DNA of 64,000 bases. Origin: M3007 sp044347755 (GTDB taxonomy: Bacteria; Bacteroidota; Bacteroidia; Chitinophagales; Saprospiraceae). A program made the translations under genes and the position numbers. Positions 35,448-44,261 of this stretch are shown in pieces. The stretch's first letter is position 1; every line of letters begins with the position of its first letter. Under the pieces are notes generated by a model that was not told the origin of the DNA, did no database searches, and worked only from the letters and a program-made list of their open reading frames with translations. The stretch spans positions 1-64,000 of the forward strand of contig JBIKUE010000001.1 of NCBI GenBank assembly GCA_044347755.1. The letters are read 5' to 3'.

Positions 35448-36461
35448 CTACTGCGCCAGAATATGGGCCATACGAAGCATTTCCTTGTTCAGGGGTTTAC
35501 TTTTTTCAATGGCTTCCTTAAAAGGTGTATGGTAAATATTGTTGTTCCGAATCCCTACCATAACGCCCTGTTTGCCTGCTAAAAGTGCTTCAATGGCAGA
35601 GAAACCTAGAATGGAAGCAAGTACCCGGTCAAATGCACTGGGAGAGCCTCCCCTTTGCAAGTGGCCTATGACTGTCACTTTGATATCGTCATAGAAATCA
35701 ACGGTTTCTTCCACTTTTTTGGCGATATCATACACGGTTCCCATATGGTTCCCCTCCGCCACGATGACAATACTAAACAACTTAGCCCGTTTGGCACTTC
35801 GCTTAAGTAGTTTGACCAGGTCTTCCAATGTGCTTTCCTCCTCGGGAATAAGTACTCCCCCCGCACCGCCGGCAATGGCTGTGTGAAGCGCAATGAATCC
35901 GCTATGCCGTCCCATTACCTCTACAAAAAACAGCCTATTGTGAGAATCGGCAGTGTCCCGGATCTTATCTACCGCCTGAACCGCTGTATTAAGTGCAGTA
36001 TCGAATCCAATGGTGAAATCAGTTCCAAACAAATCATTATCAATAGTACCTGGCAATCCAACGATCGGGATGTCCGGGTATTCCTCCATGAATTTGATAG
36101 CGCCGGTGAATGTACCATTTCCGCCAATAGCTATGAGCGCATCAATATCGTTATCGATCAAATTCTCATAAGCTTGTTTCCGGCCTTCAGGAGTCATAAA
36201 CCGTTGACTACGTGCTGTTTTGAGCACGGTACCTCCGCGATGAATGATGTTACTCACATCCGTGGTTTCGAGTCTCTTGATATTGCCATCTATCATGCCT
36301 TCATATCCACGCATGATGCCATAAATATGCAGGTCATTATTAAATGCGTTGCGTACAATCGCACGAACTGCGGCATTCATACCCGGGGCATCACCACCTG
36401 AGGTAAATACTGCAACGCGTTTGATTTCTTTCAATTCTTTAGCCATTTTTTGATTTTTCAT
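35448..36461 (-). CDS. pfkA: 6-phosphofructokinase (ATP type) with Asn at the Mg-binding position
   Basis: A 337-residue glycolytic enzyme converting fructose-6-phosphate to fructose-1,6-bisphosphate. Seen: GGDAPGMNAA, GLPGTIDND (Gly here marks the ATP rather than PPi type), GFDTALNTAVQAVDKIRDTA, MGRHSG and GHLQRGGSP. At residue 115 the usual IGGDGS reads IGGNGT: Asn replaces the Asp that E. coli PfkA uses to bind Mg-ATP (Asp103). The codon is AAT in clean sequence. This may lower activity or mark a different donor or regulatory paralogue. A second start five codons later (MAKEL) is possible. 82 bp downstream of the GlcNAc-kinase-like gene on the same strand, which would feed the pathway via fructose-6-phosphate. 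Confidence 0.93.
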   Translation of the reverse strand: MKNQKMAKELKEIKRVAVFTSGGDAPGMNAAVRAIVRNAFNNDLHIYGIMRGYEGMIDGNIKRLETTDVSNIIHRGGTVLKTARSQRFMTPEGRKQAYENLIDNDIDALIAIGGNGTFTGAIKFMEEYPDIPIVGLPGTIDNDLFGTDFTIGFDTALNTAVQAVDKIRDTADSHNRLFFVEVMGRHSGFIALHTAIAGGAGGVLIPEEESTLEDLVKLLKRSAKRAKLFSIVIVAEGNHMGTVYDIAKKVEETVDFYDDIKVTVIGHLQRGGSPSAFDRVLASILGFSAIEALLAGKQGVMVGIRNNNIYHTPFKEAIEKSKPLNKEMLRMAHILAQ

Positions 36462-36543
36462 TATTCACAAAAGAGCGCTACTTCGAAAAGTTCCTCCATG
36501 AAAGGCCTGTTTCATCGCCCTGCAAAAGCAGTATTGAAACTCA

Positions 36544-37395
36544 TTAATAGGTATCTGTAATTCCGGTATGGAATTCCGCCAATGGATATATAGGTTTACG
36601 AACGATCCTTCCCAAATGTAGTTTGCGGTCTTCCATCACTTTCACCAATACTTCCTGAAAATGGTGAGCGATGGAGCCAACAAAATGAACGGGCACGTGC
36701 TGATGGCCCTGATATTTACATACATGTCGATCCAGAAATTCTCCAAGGCAGGCTGCAACCAGTTTTTTAACAAATGGATGCTGGATGTTATCACCCAGGA
36801 AGCGTGTAAAGGTTGCCAAATAGGCATTGGCGCCCTTTTCATAGGCCCGATCTTTAATAGCATCCGCACCTTCCGGATGAGCTTTTCTAAACAAGGCATC
36901 CAGGTCTGTAGGTAATTCACGGTAAAACCATGAACGCAATAAAGCCTTGCCTAAATGGGTGCCACTGCCTTCATCGCCCAGAAGCCAACCCAATGATGGT
37001 ACATTATCCAGGATCTTTTCGCCATCATAATAGCAGCTGTTCGATCCGGTACCCAGGATGCAGGCAATCCCGGCATCATGACCGCAAACCGCCCTGGCGG
37101 CGCCCAGCAAATCATGTTTTACTTCAATGGCGGCTTTGGGAAAAACAGACCGAAGCGCAGCTGCAATGATCTCTGCTCTGTGCTCATCGTGAACCCCGGT
37201 GCCATAAAAATAGATTTCTGTAACCTGATCAGGATTGATTTTAGGCAAGAGCTGGTCTTCTATGATGTCCCGGATTTCAGCCGTAGAATGAAAAAACGGA
37301 CTAAATCCAACGGTATTTTCAAGTTGTTGGTCGCGACCGCCATGAGAAAGCAACCAGTCGCATTTTGTGGAGCCACAATCGGCAATGATGACCAT
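36544..37395 (-). CDS. N-acetylglucosamine kinase-like protein (BadF/BadG/BcrA/BcrD ATPase family)
   Basis: A 283-residue sugar kinase of the actin-like ATPase fold. Phosphate-1 motif ADCGSTKCDWLL at residues 5-16, ILGTGSNSCYYDG for phosphate-2, and GWLLGDEGSGTHLGKALL, a stretch typical of GlcNAc kinases. It would phosphorylate N-acetylglucosamine or a related sugar in the cytosol, in line with the NagB fusion at 9-11 kb. Upstream of pfkA on the same strand. The probable -7 element lies 107 bp upstream, so the leader is long. Confidence 0.85.
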   Translation of the reverse strand: MVIIADCGSTKCDWLLSHGGRDQQLENTVGFSPFFHSTAEIRDIIEDQLLPKINPDQVTEIYFYGTGVHDEHRAEIIAAALRSVFPKAAIEVKHDLLGAARAVCGHDAGIACILGTGSNSCYYDGEKILDNVPSLGWLLGDEGSGTHLGKALLRSWFYRELPTDLDALFRKAHPEGADAIKDRAYEKGANAYLATFTRFLGDNIQHPFVKKLVAACLGEFLDRHVCKYQGHQHVPVHFVGSIAHHFQEVLVKVMEDRKLHLGRIVRKPIYPLAEFHTGITDTY

Positions 37396-37502
37396 GATTC
37401 AGCAGGATGATGTTTTAAAATCAAAAGTTTAAACGGCAGTCGGATAACCGAGGTTAAGCCCGGTTAGCTCGGGGACTTTTTGTAAAAAATACACTTTCGC
37501 TG

Positions 37503-37510
37503 CAAAAGTA
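37503..37510 (-). promoter_or_regulatory. -7 promoter element upstream of the GlcNAc-kinase-like gene
   Basis: TACTTTTG on the minus strand, an exact TAnnTTTG match. It implies a leader of about 100 bases before the kinase start. Confidence 0.5.
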
Positions 37511-37541
37511 GTTTTTTCCTAAAAAAGGCGACGTTTTGTTG

Positions 37542-37582
37542 CATAAAAAAAGCGTCGGCACCAATTAGGCGCCGACGCTTTT
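37542..37582 (-). terminator. Terminator of the coiled-coil protein gene
   Basis: A 12-bp stem AAAAGCGTCGGC / GCCGACGCTTTT with an 11-base loop, followed on the minus strand by further T. It lies 22 bp past the stop of the 37.6 kb gene. Confidence 0.85.
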
Positions 37583-37604
37583 GAAGCGTTTACAGAAATG
37601 TATA

Positions 37605-38627
37605 TTATTTCAGATTGAAGTTGCCGGTACCAACCAGGTAGCCTTTGTTGAAGATTTCAACCTGATATTTACCTTTTACAAAATTTTGGCCAGGCTGCCA
37701 GGCGCCACAAACTTGTGTTTCGTTATTGCTGTAGCTGCAGGTAGCAGTGGTGGTATAGCGGAATTCGCTTTCATCACGCTTGTTTTGGCCTACGCCAGAA
37801 CCAAGGCTTTCAATAGCTAATGGAGCGCCGGTTGGATCAACAATACGGATGTAGAAGGTCTCTTCGCCCGCTGGAGTTACTTCATTAGCTTCTGTCATGA
37901 AGCAAATGCTCAACTTATCCACTTTTTTGGCTTTAGACTTGGTGCGCTCCTTACCGTTACCGCGCACATCTTTTGCTTTGATTTCCACATTTTTAACACG
38001 GATAGCAGAAGCAACATCTACTTTTTTGCTCAACTGGTTGCGTTCTCCCTCCAGGGCTGTTTTTTCAGAAATCAGGGCAGCTTTTGCAGTGCCTTCTTCC
38101 TGCAAACGAGTCTGCGTCTCATTCAGAGAAGTAGTCAGTTGCTGATTTTGTGAATTCAATTGTGTGTTGCTTTCGGTCAGAATACCTACCTGTTTCTTCA
38201 GGTCATCAATTTCAGCCAGGTATTGATCTTTTTGGCGCTGCAGGCTGGCCATTCCGCTTTTGTAATCTTTGTTGCTGCGGATCAGTCCTGCAATCTGGTT
38301 TTTGCTTGCCTCAAGTTCAGCCAACTGCTGGTTGATTTTAGCATCCAGTTCGGCATTGATACCTTTTTGTTGCTCCAATTGCGTTACTGCTTCATTGTAT
38401 TTGGCATCCAACTCGGTAAATGCCTCCTTTTGTTGCGTCAGTTCGAGGGTTGTTGCATCCAGTTGCTTACCGGTATTGAGTTTGCTCACCAACAGGAAAA
38501 CGCAAAGGCCGAGAAGTACGGCAATGGCCACGCCCATGATGGTGGTTACACGTTTTTGGTTGTTGCCACCGTCTGGTGCGCCATAATTTGGGGTAGAAGG
38601 CTGATTGAAATTGGTGGGTGTGCTCAT
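37605..38627 (-). CDS. Membrane-anchored coiled-coil protein of unknown function
   Basis: A 340-residue protein. A Pro/Asn/Gly-rich head (residues 1-24) precedes one membrane helix (GVAIAVLLGLCVFLLV, 32-47). Residues 50-205 are a long Gln/Glu/Lys-rich coiled coil (LTQQKEAFTELDAKYNEAVT). The last 130 residues are a beta-rich domain (ICFMTEANEVTPAGEETFYI) ending KGYLVGTGNFNLK. The arrangement resembles Bacteroidota proteins that link the inner membrane to other layers, but no name is safe. Single gene with its own terminator. Confidence 0.75.
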   Translation of the reverse strand: MSTPTNFNQPSTPNYGAPDGGNNQKRVTTIMGVAIAVLLGLCVFLLVSKLNTGKQLDATTLELTQQKEAFTELDAKYNEAVTQLEQQKGINAELDAKINQQLAELEASKNQIAGLIRSNKDYKSGMASLQRQKDQYLAEIDDLKKQVGILTESNTQLNSQNQQLTTSLNETQTRLQEEGTAKAALISEKTALEGERNQLSKKVDVASAIRVKNVEIKAKDVRGNGKERTKSKAKKVDKLSICFMTEANEVTPAGEETFYIRIVDPTGAPLAIESLGSGVGQNKRDESEFRYTTTATCSYSNNETQVCGAWQPGQNFVKGKYQVEIFNKGYLVGTGNFNLK

Positions 38628-38970
38628 AATTTAAAAAGAGTGAAAGGTTTACGAATGAGGGGGTGAAGTGAAACTCAATGCATAGGCCCTTTCGCAGTGA
38701 AGATGGTTGGTTAATTATTAATGTCGAAACGACGATTGTTTGTGTAAAACAGATGCCTATTAAACCGAAACTACTCCACCTTTATTGCCCTGTGTTTTAT
38801 TACTTTTTGAAGTGTGTTTTTTTGAAAATTATGCATTATGCTGAAAATCAAAGATTTGCATTTGGCAAAGTGTTAAAAAATATTTCCATTATCTAAGCTC
38901 TCACCCTCGAAATTCGGGGGAAACCCTACCTTTGATGCACCGGGTTTCCCGGAGTTTAACCTTGATAGTT
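38628..38970. other. Intergenic region, AT-rich, with one promoter element
   Basis: 343 bp between divergent genes with no supportable gene. It is AT-rich and contains TACCTTTG at 38927-38934 on the plus strand, a perfect -7 element 36 bp before the exonuclease start. I see no clear promoter for the minus-strand gene. Confidence 0.55.
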
Positions 38971-39729
38971 ATGTCTGCTTTTGATTCCTTTGATTTATTC
39001 AATACCTTGTTTATTGATATAGAGACCGCTCCCTGTGTACAGGAGTTTGATGAACTGAGCGACGAACTCCAGGAACTTTGGGCAATTAAGTGCAGTACTT
39101 TGCTTAAGCGATCAGTGGATGAGATTGAGCAGGATGAACTGGAAGATCTGTTTAAAAACAGGGCCGGTATCTATTCTGAATTCGGAAAGATCATATGCAT
39201 CTCCGTTGGCTTTCTTGCGCGTAACCCGGAAACCAACGATGCATTACTCAGACTGAAATCATTTGCCAATCACACCGAAGCCAATGTGTTGGATGATTTC
39301 GCAGGCTTGCTGCAAAAGCATTTTAACAATCCCGACAAGTTTGCTATTTGTGGCCATAATATCAAAGAATTTGATGTGCCATACATCTGCCGCCGGTCGT
39401 TGATCAATCAGCTCCCGCTGCCTAAGATGTTGGATATCGCAGGAAAAAAGCCTTGGGAAACCAAACATTTGCTGGATACCCTGGAAATGTGGAAGTTCGG
39501 TGATATCAAAAACTTCACTTCCCTACGCCTCCTGTGTGCAGTATTCGATATTCCATCCCCAAAAGATGATATCAGCGGAGCCGATGTTGGCCAGGTTTAT
39601 TGGGAAGAGCGCGATTTGGATCGCATTGCCACCTATTGTGAAAAAGACGTTTTGGCTACTGTGCAACTTTTCCTCCGTCTCAAACGGTTACCTTTGCTGC
39701 GCCCCAATCAGGTGGTGACGGTTCGATAG
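38971..39729 (+). CDS. Predicted 3'-5' exonuclease (DEDDy, PolB-exonuclease-like)
   Basis: A 252-residue nuclease of the RNase H-like DEDD superfamily. Exo I LFIDIETAP gives the first Asp and Glu; Exo II GHNIKEFDVPYICRR gives the second Asp; Exo III YCEKDVLATVQLFLRL gives Tyr and the last Asp, so it is the DEDDy type. It would trim single-stranded DNA or RNA ends. The start ATG is chosen because an in-frame TTG/ATG further up overlaps the -7 element. First gene of a plus-strand run; rpe follows 12 bp later. Confidence 0.87.
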   Translation: MSAFDSFDLFNTLFIDIETAPCVQEFDELSDELQELWAIKCSTLLKRSVDEIEQDELEDLFKNRAGIYSEFGKIICISVGFLARNPETNDALLRLKSFANHTEANVLDDFAGLLQKHFNNPDKFAICGHNIKEFDVPYICRRSLINQLPLPKMLDIAGKKPWETKHLLDTLEMWKFGDIKNFTSLRLLCAVFDIPSPKDDISGADVGQVYWEERDLDRIATYCEKDVLATVQLFLRLKRLPLLRPNQVVTVR

Positions 39730-39741
39730 TCTGATTTTACT

Positions 39742-40413
39742 ATGAAAAAACATCTTATTGCCCCCTCAGTGCTGGCTGCTGATTTCGCCCGGCTGCCAGA
39801 AGAAATTGACATGGTGAACCGTTCTGAAGCCGACTGGTTTCATCTGGATGTGATGGATGGCCGGTTTGTACCCAACATCACCTTCGGCATGTTTATCGTT
39901 GAAGCTATTTCCAGATTGGCAAAAAAGCCTCTGGATGTACATTTGATGATCGTTGAACCTGAAAAATACGTGGAATCCTTCCGAAAAGCCGGAGCTGAAG
40001 TAATCACTGTTCATGCCGAGGCTTGTACCCACCTTCATCGCACGGTTCATCAAATCAAGGAATCCGGCGCAAAGGCTGGTGTAGCGCTTAATCCACATAC
40101 ACCTGTTTCTGTATTGGAAGATTTGATTGAAGACATAGACCTGGTGTGTTTGATGTCGGTAAATCCGGGTTTTGGCGGACAAAAATTCATTTATCAAAGT
40201 CTGCCCAAAACCAGAAAGCTCAAAGAAATGATTTTGACTGCAAACGCTCAGACATTGATCGAGATTGATGGCGGAGTAGGGTTACACAATGCAGAAAGCT
40301 TGTTGCAGGCAGGTGCTGATGTATTGGTAGCAGGCAACAGCGTGTTTGCCGCTAAAGATCCAATAGGTACGATTTCTCAATTGAAAGCGTTTGATGCCAA
40401 GTTTGATTTTTAG
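39742..40413 (+). CDS. rpe: Ribulose-phosphate 3-epimerase
   Basis: A 223-residue TIM-barrel enzyme of the pentose phosphate pathway, interconverting ribulose-5-phosphate and xylulose-5-phosphate. Family signatures are complete: APSVLAADFARL, WFHLDVMDGRFVPNITFG, DVHLMIVEP, VSVNPGF-type turn MSVNPGFGGQKFI, and EIDGGVGLHNA. Metal-binding His and Asp residues (HLDVMDG, H in DVHL, and EIDGG) are present. Length normal. Between the exonuclease and LptF/G genes with short gaps (12 and 17 bp), probably one operon. Confidence 0.97.
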   Translation: MKKHLIAPSVLAADFARLPEEIDMVNRSEADWFHLDVMDGRFVPNITFGMFIVEAISRLAKKPLDVHLMIVEPEKYVESFRKAGAEVITVHAEACTHLHRTVHQIKESGAKAGVALNPHTPVSVLEDLIEDIDLVCLMSVNPGFGGQKFIYQSLPKTRKLKEMILTANAQTLIEIDGGVGLHNAESLLQAGADVLVAGNSVFAAKDPIGTISQLKAFDAKFDF

Positions 40414-40430
40414 CGTCAGTCTTTCGTGGC

Positions 40431-41993
40431 ATGAAAAAAATTGACAAACTACTCCTGACCAGTTCGATCGGACCTTTTGCGGTATCGTTTTTCATAGCGG
40501 TATTCGTGCTGGTGATCCAGATCATGTGGCTGTATATCGATGAGATTGCAGGCAAAGGGGTAGGTGTATTGATCATGCTGGAACTGGTGGGATATATGTC
40601 TGTATCCGTATTCCCCATGGCGCTTCCTATTGCAGTACTCATTGCTTCCGTAATGGTAATGGGCGGGTTGGCGGAACGATATGAATTGTCGAGTATGAAA
40701 AGCGCCGGTATTCCGCTTATCAGGGTAATGCGTACCCTTATTATCATTGGAGCCTGTATTTCGATGTTCTCCTATGTTTGTTCTGATTTTCTGATCCCAA
40801 TTGCCAATCTTAAATTCAGAAGCAGGCTGTTCGATATCCGGAAGGCAAAGCCAGCACTTACCATGGAAAAAGGGGTGTTTAATGAGGATTTCCGGCAATT
40901 TGTGATACGTCTTGGCGATAAACTCCCTGATGGCGAAACCATCAAAGATGTTATGATTGAAGATCAGTCCAATATTGGGCAGGTGAAATTTAATCAGATA
41001 CTGGCTGACAGCGGTCAAATGTATACCTCCGCCGATAAGCGTTTTTTTGTGATGAATTTGTACGATGGAGTACAATATCAGGAACCCGGCAATCAGGGGC
41101 CTGCTCCCACCCAACGAAAATTCCCGTTCATCCGAACCAAATTCAAATCCTGGTCCAAGGTGTGGGATATGCGGGAATTTGAACTTGTACGTACCGACGA
41201 AGACAGGCTAAGTCAGCAGCGCATCATGCTCAATATGACACAGTTGCGGGCAAATGTGGACTCTCTGGCTCTGAAGATTAAAGATGCCGGGCAGATGGCA
41301 GTCAATGATATGTTGATCAATGTGAAGCGAAAACCAACACCTCCTGTCATCCCAGTGGATACCAGTAAATTGGCAGATAAACGGATCAAAGAGGGGCTAA
41401 AAGGGGTGGAAGCATTAAAAAGAGCATCGCAAAGTGCTAGCTCTGGCCCTAATCTACCCGTTCAGGAGATAAACAAACCGCTTCAACAATACGCGTCTTT
41501 GCTGGAGACCTTCCGGGATCGAGATAGAAGCACCTTGATGAAAGAGGCTAAAACTCGCCATGGTTTGGCACGAAACATTGTTGAAACGCGCAAAAACCAG
41601 GTACAGGCAAGACGATTGGACTGGGTAAAAACAGGTTATGAACTGTACAACAAATACAGTTTTGCGCTGGTTTGTTTCATATTCCTGTTCATAGGTGCAC
41701 CAATGGGCGCTATTATCCGAAAAGGAGGGTTTGGTTATCCCATCCTGGTGTCGATCATATTTTTCGTAACCTTCGTTTTTCTGGCCATACTTTGCCGAAA
41801 ACTGGCAGAAGCCTATGTAATGTCGCCATTTTGGGCGGCTATGATGCCTTGTGCTATCCTGGGAGTATTTGGCATATATGTTACCCGGAAGGCTATGAAT
41901 GATTCACAATTGTTCAGCATTGAGCCATTGGAGCGGTTGATGAATCAAATAAGAAAACGGCGCAAGGCAAAAAAGCAGGAGGAAACAACATGA
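40431..41993 (+). CDS. LptF/LptG (YjgP/YjgQ) family permease
   Basis: A 520-residue inner-membrane protein that would form half of the LptFG channel moving lipopolysaccharide out of the inner membrane with the ATPase LptB. Three helices at the start (PFAVSFFIAVFVLVIQIMWL, MALPIAVLIASVMVMGGLAE), a large periplasmic jellyroll, and three helices near the end (YSFALVCFIFLFIGAPMGAI). A charged insert at about 270-390 (KRKPTPPVIPVDTSKLADK) enlarges it over E. coli LptF (about 366 residues), as is usual in Bacteroidota. The stop overlaps the PAP2 start by four bases (ATGA). Confidence 0.92.
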   Translation: MKKIDKLLLTSSIGPFAVSFFIAVFVLVIQIMWLYIDEIAGKGVGVLIMLELVGYMSVSVFPMALPIAVLIASVMVMGGLAERYELSSMKSAGIPLIRVMRTLIIIGACISMFSYVCSDFLIPIANLKFRSRLFDIRKAKPALTMEKGVFNEDFRQFVIRLGDKLPDGETIKDVMIEDQSNIGQVKFNQILADSGQMYTSADKRFFVMNLYDGVQYQEPGNQGPAPTQRKFPFIRTKFKSWSKVWDMREFELVRTDEDRLSQQRIMLNMTQLRANVDSLALKIKDAGQMAVNDMLINVKRKPTPPVIPVDTSKLADKRIKEGLKGVEALKRASQSASSGPNLPVQEINKPLQQYASLLETFRDRDRSTLMKEAKTRHGLARNIVETRKNQVQARRLDWVKTGYELYNKYSFALVCFIFLFIGAPMGAIIRKGGFGYPILVSIIFFVTFVFLAILCRKLAEAYVMSPFWAAMMPCAILGVFGIYVTRKAMNDSQLFSIEPLERLMNQIRKRRKAKKQEETT

Positions 41994-42625
41994 AATATAT
42001 CTGGGAGAATAAATGGTTTTTTGTGCCTTTAATGAGCTTTTTTATCATTGGTGCACTGCTGGCTGTGGTCATTCCATACGGAGAGGAAATTATCTTTTTC
42101 AATCAGCTGCGTGTTGAACCATTGAACAGTATTTTCAGGCTCATTACCAAGGGGGGGGAGGTCTGGGCATACCTTGCTTTTGGCGTACCGATGTTGTTGT
42201 TTAAGCCAAGATATGCTCTGATTGTGGCTATTGTTGGATTCCTTTCCATCCCTATCATGTTCCTTTTAAAAGATGCGATTGGAGTAGACCGTCCTGTAAC
42301 CTATTTTGAAAAACGTTCCGTGCTGGACGAGGTAGTTTTGGTGCCGGAAGCCTATGTAAACCGGGGGCAAACCAGTTTTCCTTCAGGGCATACCATGGCA
42401 GGCTTTGCCTTGTTTAGTCTGTTGACGCTTATGTTGCCCAAAAAACACCAAAAATGGGGCGCTTTATGGGTTTTTTTAGCCATTTTAGTAGGTGTTTCCA
42501 GGATTTTTTTGGTGCAGCATTTTTTAGTGGATGTGCTGGCGGGCGCATTGCTGGGTTTGTTCCTGAGTGGGTTGGTCTGGTTAGCTGCCGAACGTTGGCT
42601 GCCCAAACGGATTAAGGAAGCCTAA
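41990..42625 (+). CDS. PAP2-family membrane phosphatase
   Basis: A 211-residue inner-membrane phosphatase, with five to six hydrophobic helices. The three PAP2 motifs are complete: KDAIGVDRP, PSGHT (in TSFPSGHTMAGF), and SRIFLVQHFLVDVLAG with the catalytic His. It would remove phosphate from lipid phosphates such as undecaprenyl pyrophosphate or lipid A. The ATGA overlap with the LptF/G gene suggests coupled translation and perhaps a shared task in lipid A or LPS traffic. Confidence 0.93.
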   Translation: MKYIWENKWFFVPLMSFFIIGALLAVVIPYGEEIIFFNQLRVEPLNSIFRLITKGGEVWAYLAFGVPMLLFKPRYALIVAIVGFLSIPIMFLLKDAIGVDRPVTYFEKRSVLDEVVLVPEAYVNRGQTSFPSGHTMAGFALFSLLTLMLPKKHQKWGALWVFLAILVGVSRIFLVQHFLVDVLAGALLGLFLSGLVWLAAERWLPKRIKEA

Positions 42626-42633
42626 ACAAGTGA

Positions 42634-43689
42634 ATGTATTTTTTACGCAAAATATTTTATGGATTGGTGGTGATGGTTCTGGTGGTGTGTATCATCACCG
42701 GGATTATCTTTTTAGCCCCAGTGGATCCTGCCCAGCTAACTTTTGGGCAAAGGAGCGATGTGAGTACCGTGAAAGCTAAAACCGCAGAATTGGGATTGGA
42801 TCAACCGCTGCACATCCAATTGGTAAGATACCTGGCTGATCTTTCCCCTGTTTCGGTTCTGACAGTGACACCGGAAAGCCAAAGAAAGTACCACTTTTTA
42901 CCATTAAAAGAATTGTCACAAGACGAAGCATTGGTGCTTAAATGGCCTTATTTGCGGGAATCTTATCAAACAGGCCGGCCCGTGGCGGAGATTTTAGCTG
43001 ATGCTATTCCTTCAACGGCGCTTTTGGCCACCTCAGCTATGATGTTAGCCATCATCATTGGCGTGTTTATGGGTGTGTTAGCAGCTTTAAAGGCCCATTC
43101 ATGGCTGGATTATTGGATATCAATAGTGTCCGTGTTTGGGTATTCTGTTCCTTCTTATGTGGCGGCCATGATGTTTGCCTTAATTTTTGGCTATGCATGG
43201 AGTTCCTGGACCGGATTGGAAATACAGGGGAGTTTGCGGGTTATCAATGACTTTGGTGAGTGGCAATGGCGCTGGCAAAATTTGATCCTGCCGGCGCTTG
43301 CGCTGGGCTTGCGTCCGGTAGCGTTAATTACGCAATTAACGAGGAGTACCATGCTGGATGTGCTTTCTCAGGATTATGTTCGTACTGCAAGAGCCAAAGG
43401 GTTATCAGAAAAAACCGTTTTGGTAAAACACGCCCTGAAAAATGCTTTGAATCCGCTTATTTCAGCTGTTTCCGGATGGTTTGCCGCCCTGCTGACCGGT
43501 GCATTCTTTGTAGAAAGTGTGTTTAATTTCAAAGGCCTGGGAGATGTTACGGTGCAAGCGCTATTGAATTTTGATATCCCGGTGGTCTTAGGTAGTGTGC
43601 TTTTTGCTTCTATTGTTTTTATTACAGTCAATATCTTCACAGATATGCTATATGGATGGGTTGATCCACGGGTGAGGGTAGGGGGGTAG
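42634..43689 (+). CDS. ABC transporter permease, DppB/OppB type, without partner genes
   Basis: A 351-residue inner-membrane permease. N-terminal helix with FLRKIFYGLVVMVLVVCIIT, the opening signature VDPAQLTFGQRSDVSTVKAK and the EAA loop DYVRTARAKGLSEKTVLVKHA for contact with the ATPase. Family members carry peptides or nickel. A DppC partner, ATPases and binding protein would be expected next to it, but the following gene is a histone-like protein on the other strand, so this permease is separated from its system. An insert near 95-130 (TPESQRKYHFLPLKELSQDE) is common in Bacteroidota copies. Last gene of the run. Confidence 0.9.
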   Translation: MYFLRKIFYGLVVMVLVVCIITGIIFLAPVDPAQLTFGQRSDVSTVKAKTAELGLDQPLHIQLVRYLADLSPVSVLTVTPESQRKYHFLPLKELSQDEALVLKWPYLRESYQTGRPVAEILADAIPSTALLATSAMMLAIIIGVFMGVLAALKAHSWLDYWISIVSVFGYSVPSYVAAMMFALIFGYAWSSWTGLEIQGSLRVINDFGEWQWRWQNLILPALALGLRPVALITQLTRSTMLDVLSQDYVRTARAKGLSEKTVLVKHALKNALNPLISAVSGWFAALLTGAFFVESVFNFKGLGDVTVQALLNFDIPVVLGSVLFASIVFITVNIFTDMLYGWVDPRVRVGG

Positions 43690-43692
43690 GGA

Positions 43693-43735
43693 CAAAAAAA
43701 GAGCCGCCCGGGTTAGGGAGCGGCTCTAAAAATCT
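43693..43735 (-). terminator. Terminator between the DppB-type and Hc1-like genes
   Basis: Stem AGAGCCGC / GCGGCTCT with a 12-base loop. A7 before it becomes T7 on the minus strand, ending the Hc1 transcript; the plus side has only a weak T-run. Confidence 0.8.
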
Positions 43736-43751
43736 TTTTTCAGCAAAGAAA

Positions 43752-43937
43752 TTACTTTGCGGTACGAGAGGTTTTGGTGTCCAATACGTCTTTACGCAGA
43801 TCTGTAGCCAGGCTTTTCAGTTCTTGCATAGCCTTACGAACACGAGCTCCGGCTGCGTTGTTGCCGCCATAGAATTTGTTTACGTCTGCCTCGATTTCGG
43901 CTACTTTTTGTTTGATGTCGTTGAAGATCTTACTCAT
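43752..43937 (-). CDS. Hc1/H1-like histone family protein
   Basis: A 61-residue basic protein (MSKIFNDIKQKVAEIEADVNK, then NNAAGARVRKAMQELKSLA) of the Bacteroidota histone H1/Hc1-like family. It would bind DNA as a nucleoid protein. It lacks the long Lys/Pro/Ala-rich tail seen in chlamydial Hc1 and ends TSRTAK. Single-gene unit with its own terminator. Confidence 0.9.
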   Translation of the reverse strand: MSKIFNDIKQKVAEIEADVNKFYGGNNAAGARVRKAMQELKSLATDLRKDVLDTKTSRTAK

Positions 43938-44149
43938 GATTTTGATTGGTAAAATGTTAGCAAATACGGCCGTAAAAGTATGATTTTATGGTAACTTCCA
44001 AGCATTAATGGGATTTTTGATCATTTTTAATGCGATTTTTTCGAACGAATAAACCACATTGACAGGATTAGGCTGATTTTCAAGTGGTTATAAATACACA
44101 GTAACGGCTTTTTGGTGCCGGCATAGGCAGATCCAATAACTCTTTTGAG

Positions 44150-44236
44150 CAGAAGTACATGAATGGATATGCCTTTTTTCTGTTCATTCACCCCATTTTT
44201 TGGGTTCAGGGAACACACTCCATTCATGTACTTTTG
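44150..44236. repeat. 18-bp inverted repeat with 51-bp loop
   Basis: CAGAAGTACATGAATGGA (44150-44167) against TCCATTCATGTACTTTTG (44219-44236), 17 of 18 positions paired. It lies in the 324-bp gene-free stretch between the Hc1-like gene and the secreted Trp-rich protein gene, 25 bp past the latter's stop. No T-run follows, so it is not a classic terminator; it could be a 3' stability hairpin or a small mobile remnant. I see nothing else in this stretch. Confidence 0.7.
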
Positions 44237-44261
44237 TTTATTTCGAGCAGTTTATAGGCAT

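Noticed and set aside
37441..37480. Possible hairpin around CCGAGGTTAAGCCCGGTTAGCTCGGG
   Set aside because: The pairing is interrupted in several places and no T-run follows. It is weaker than the nearby clear terminator.
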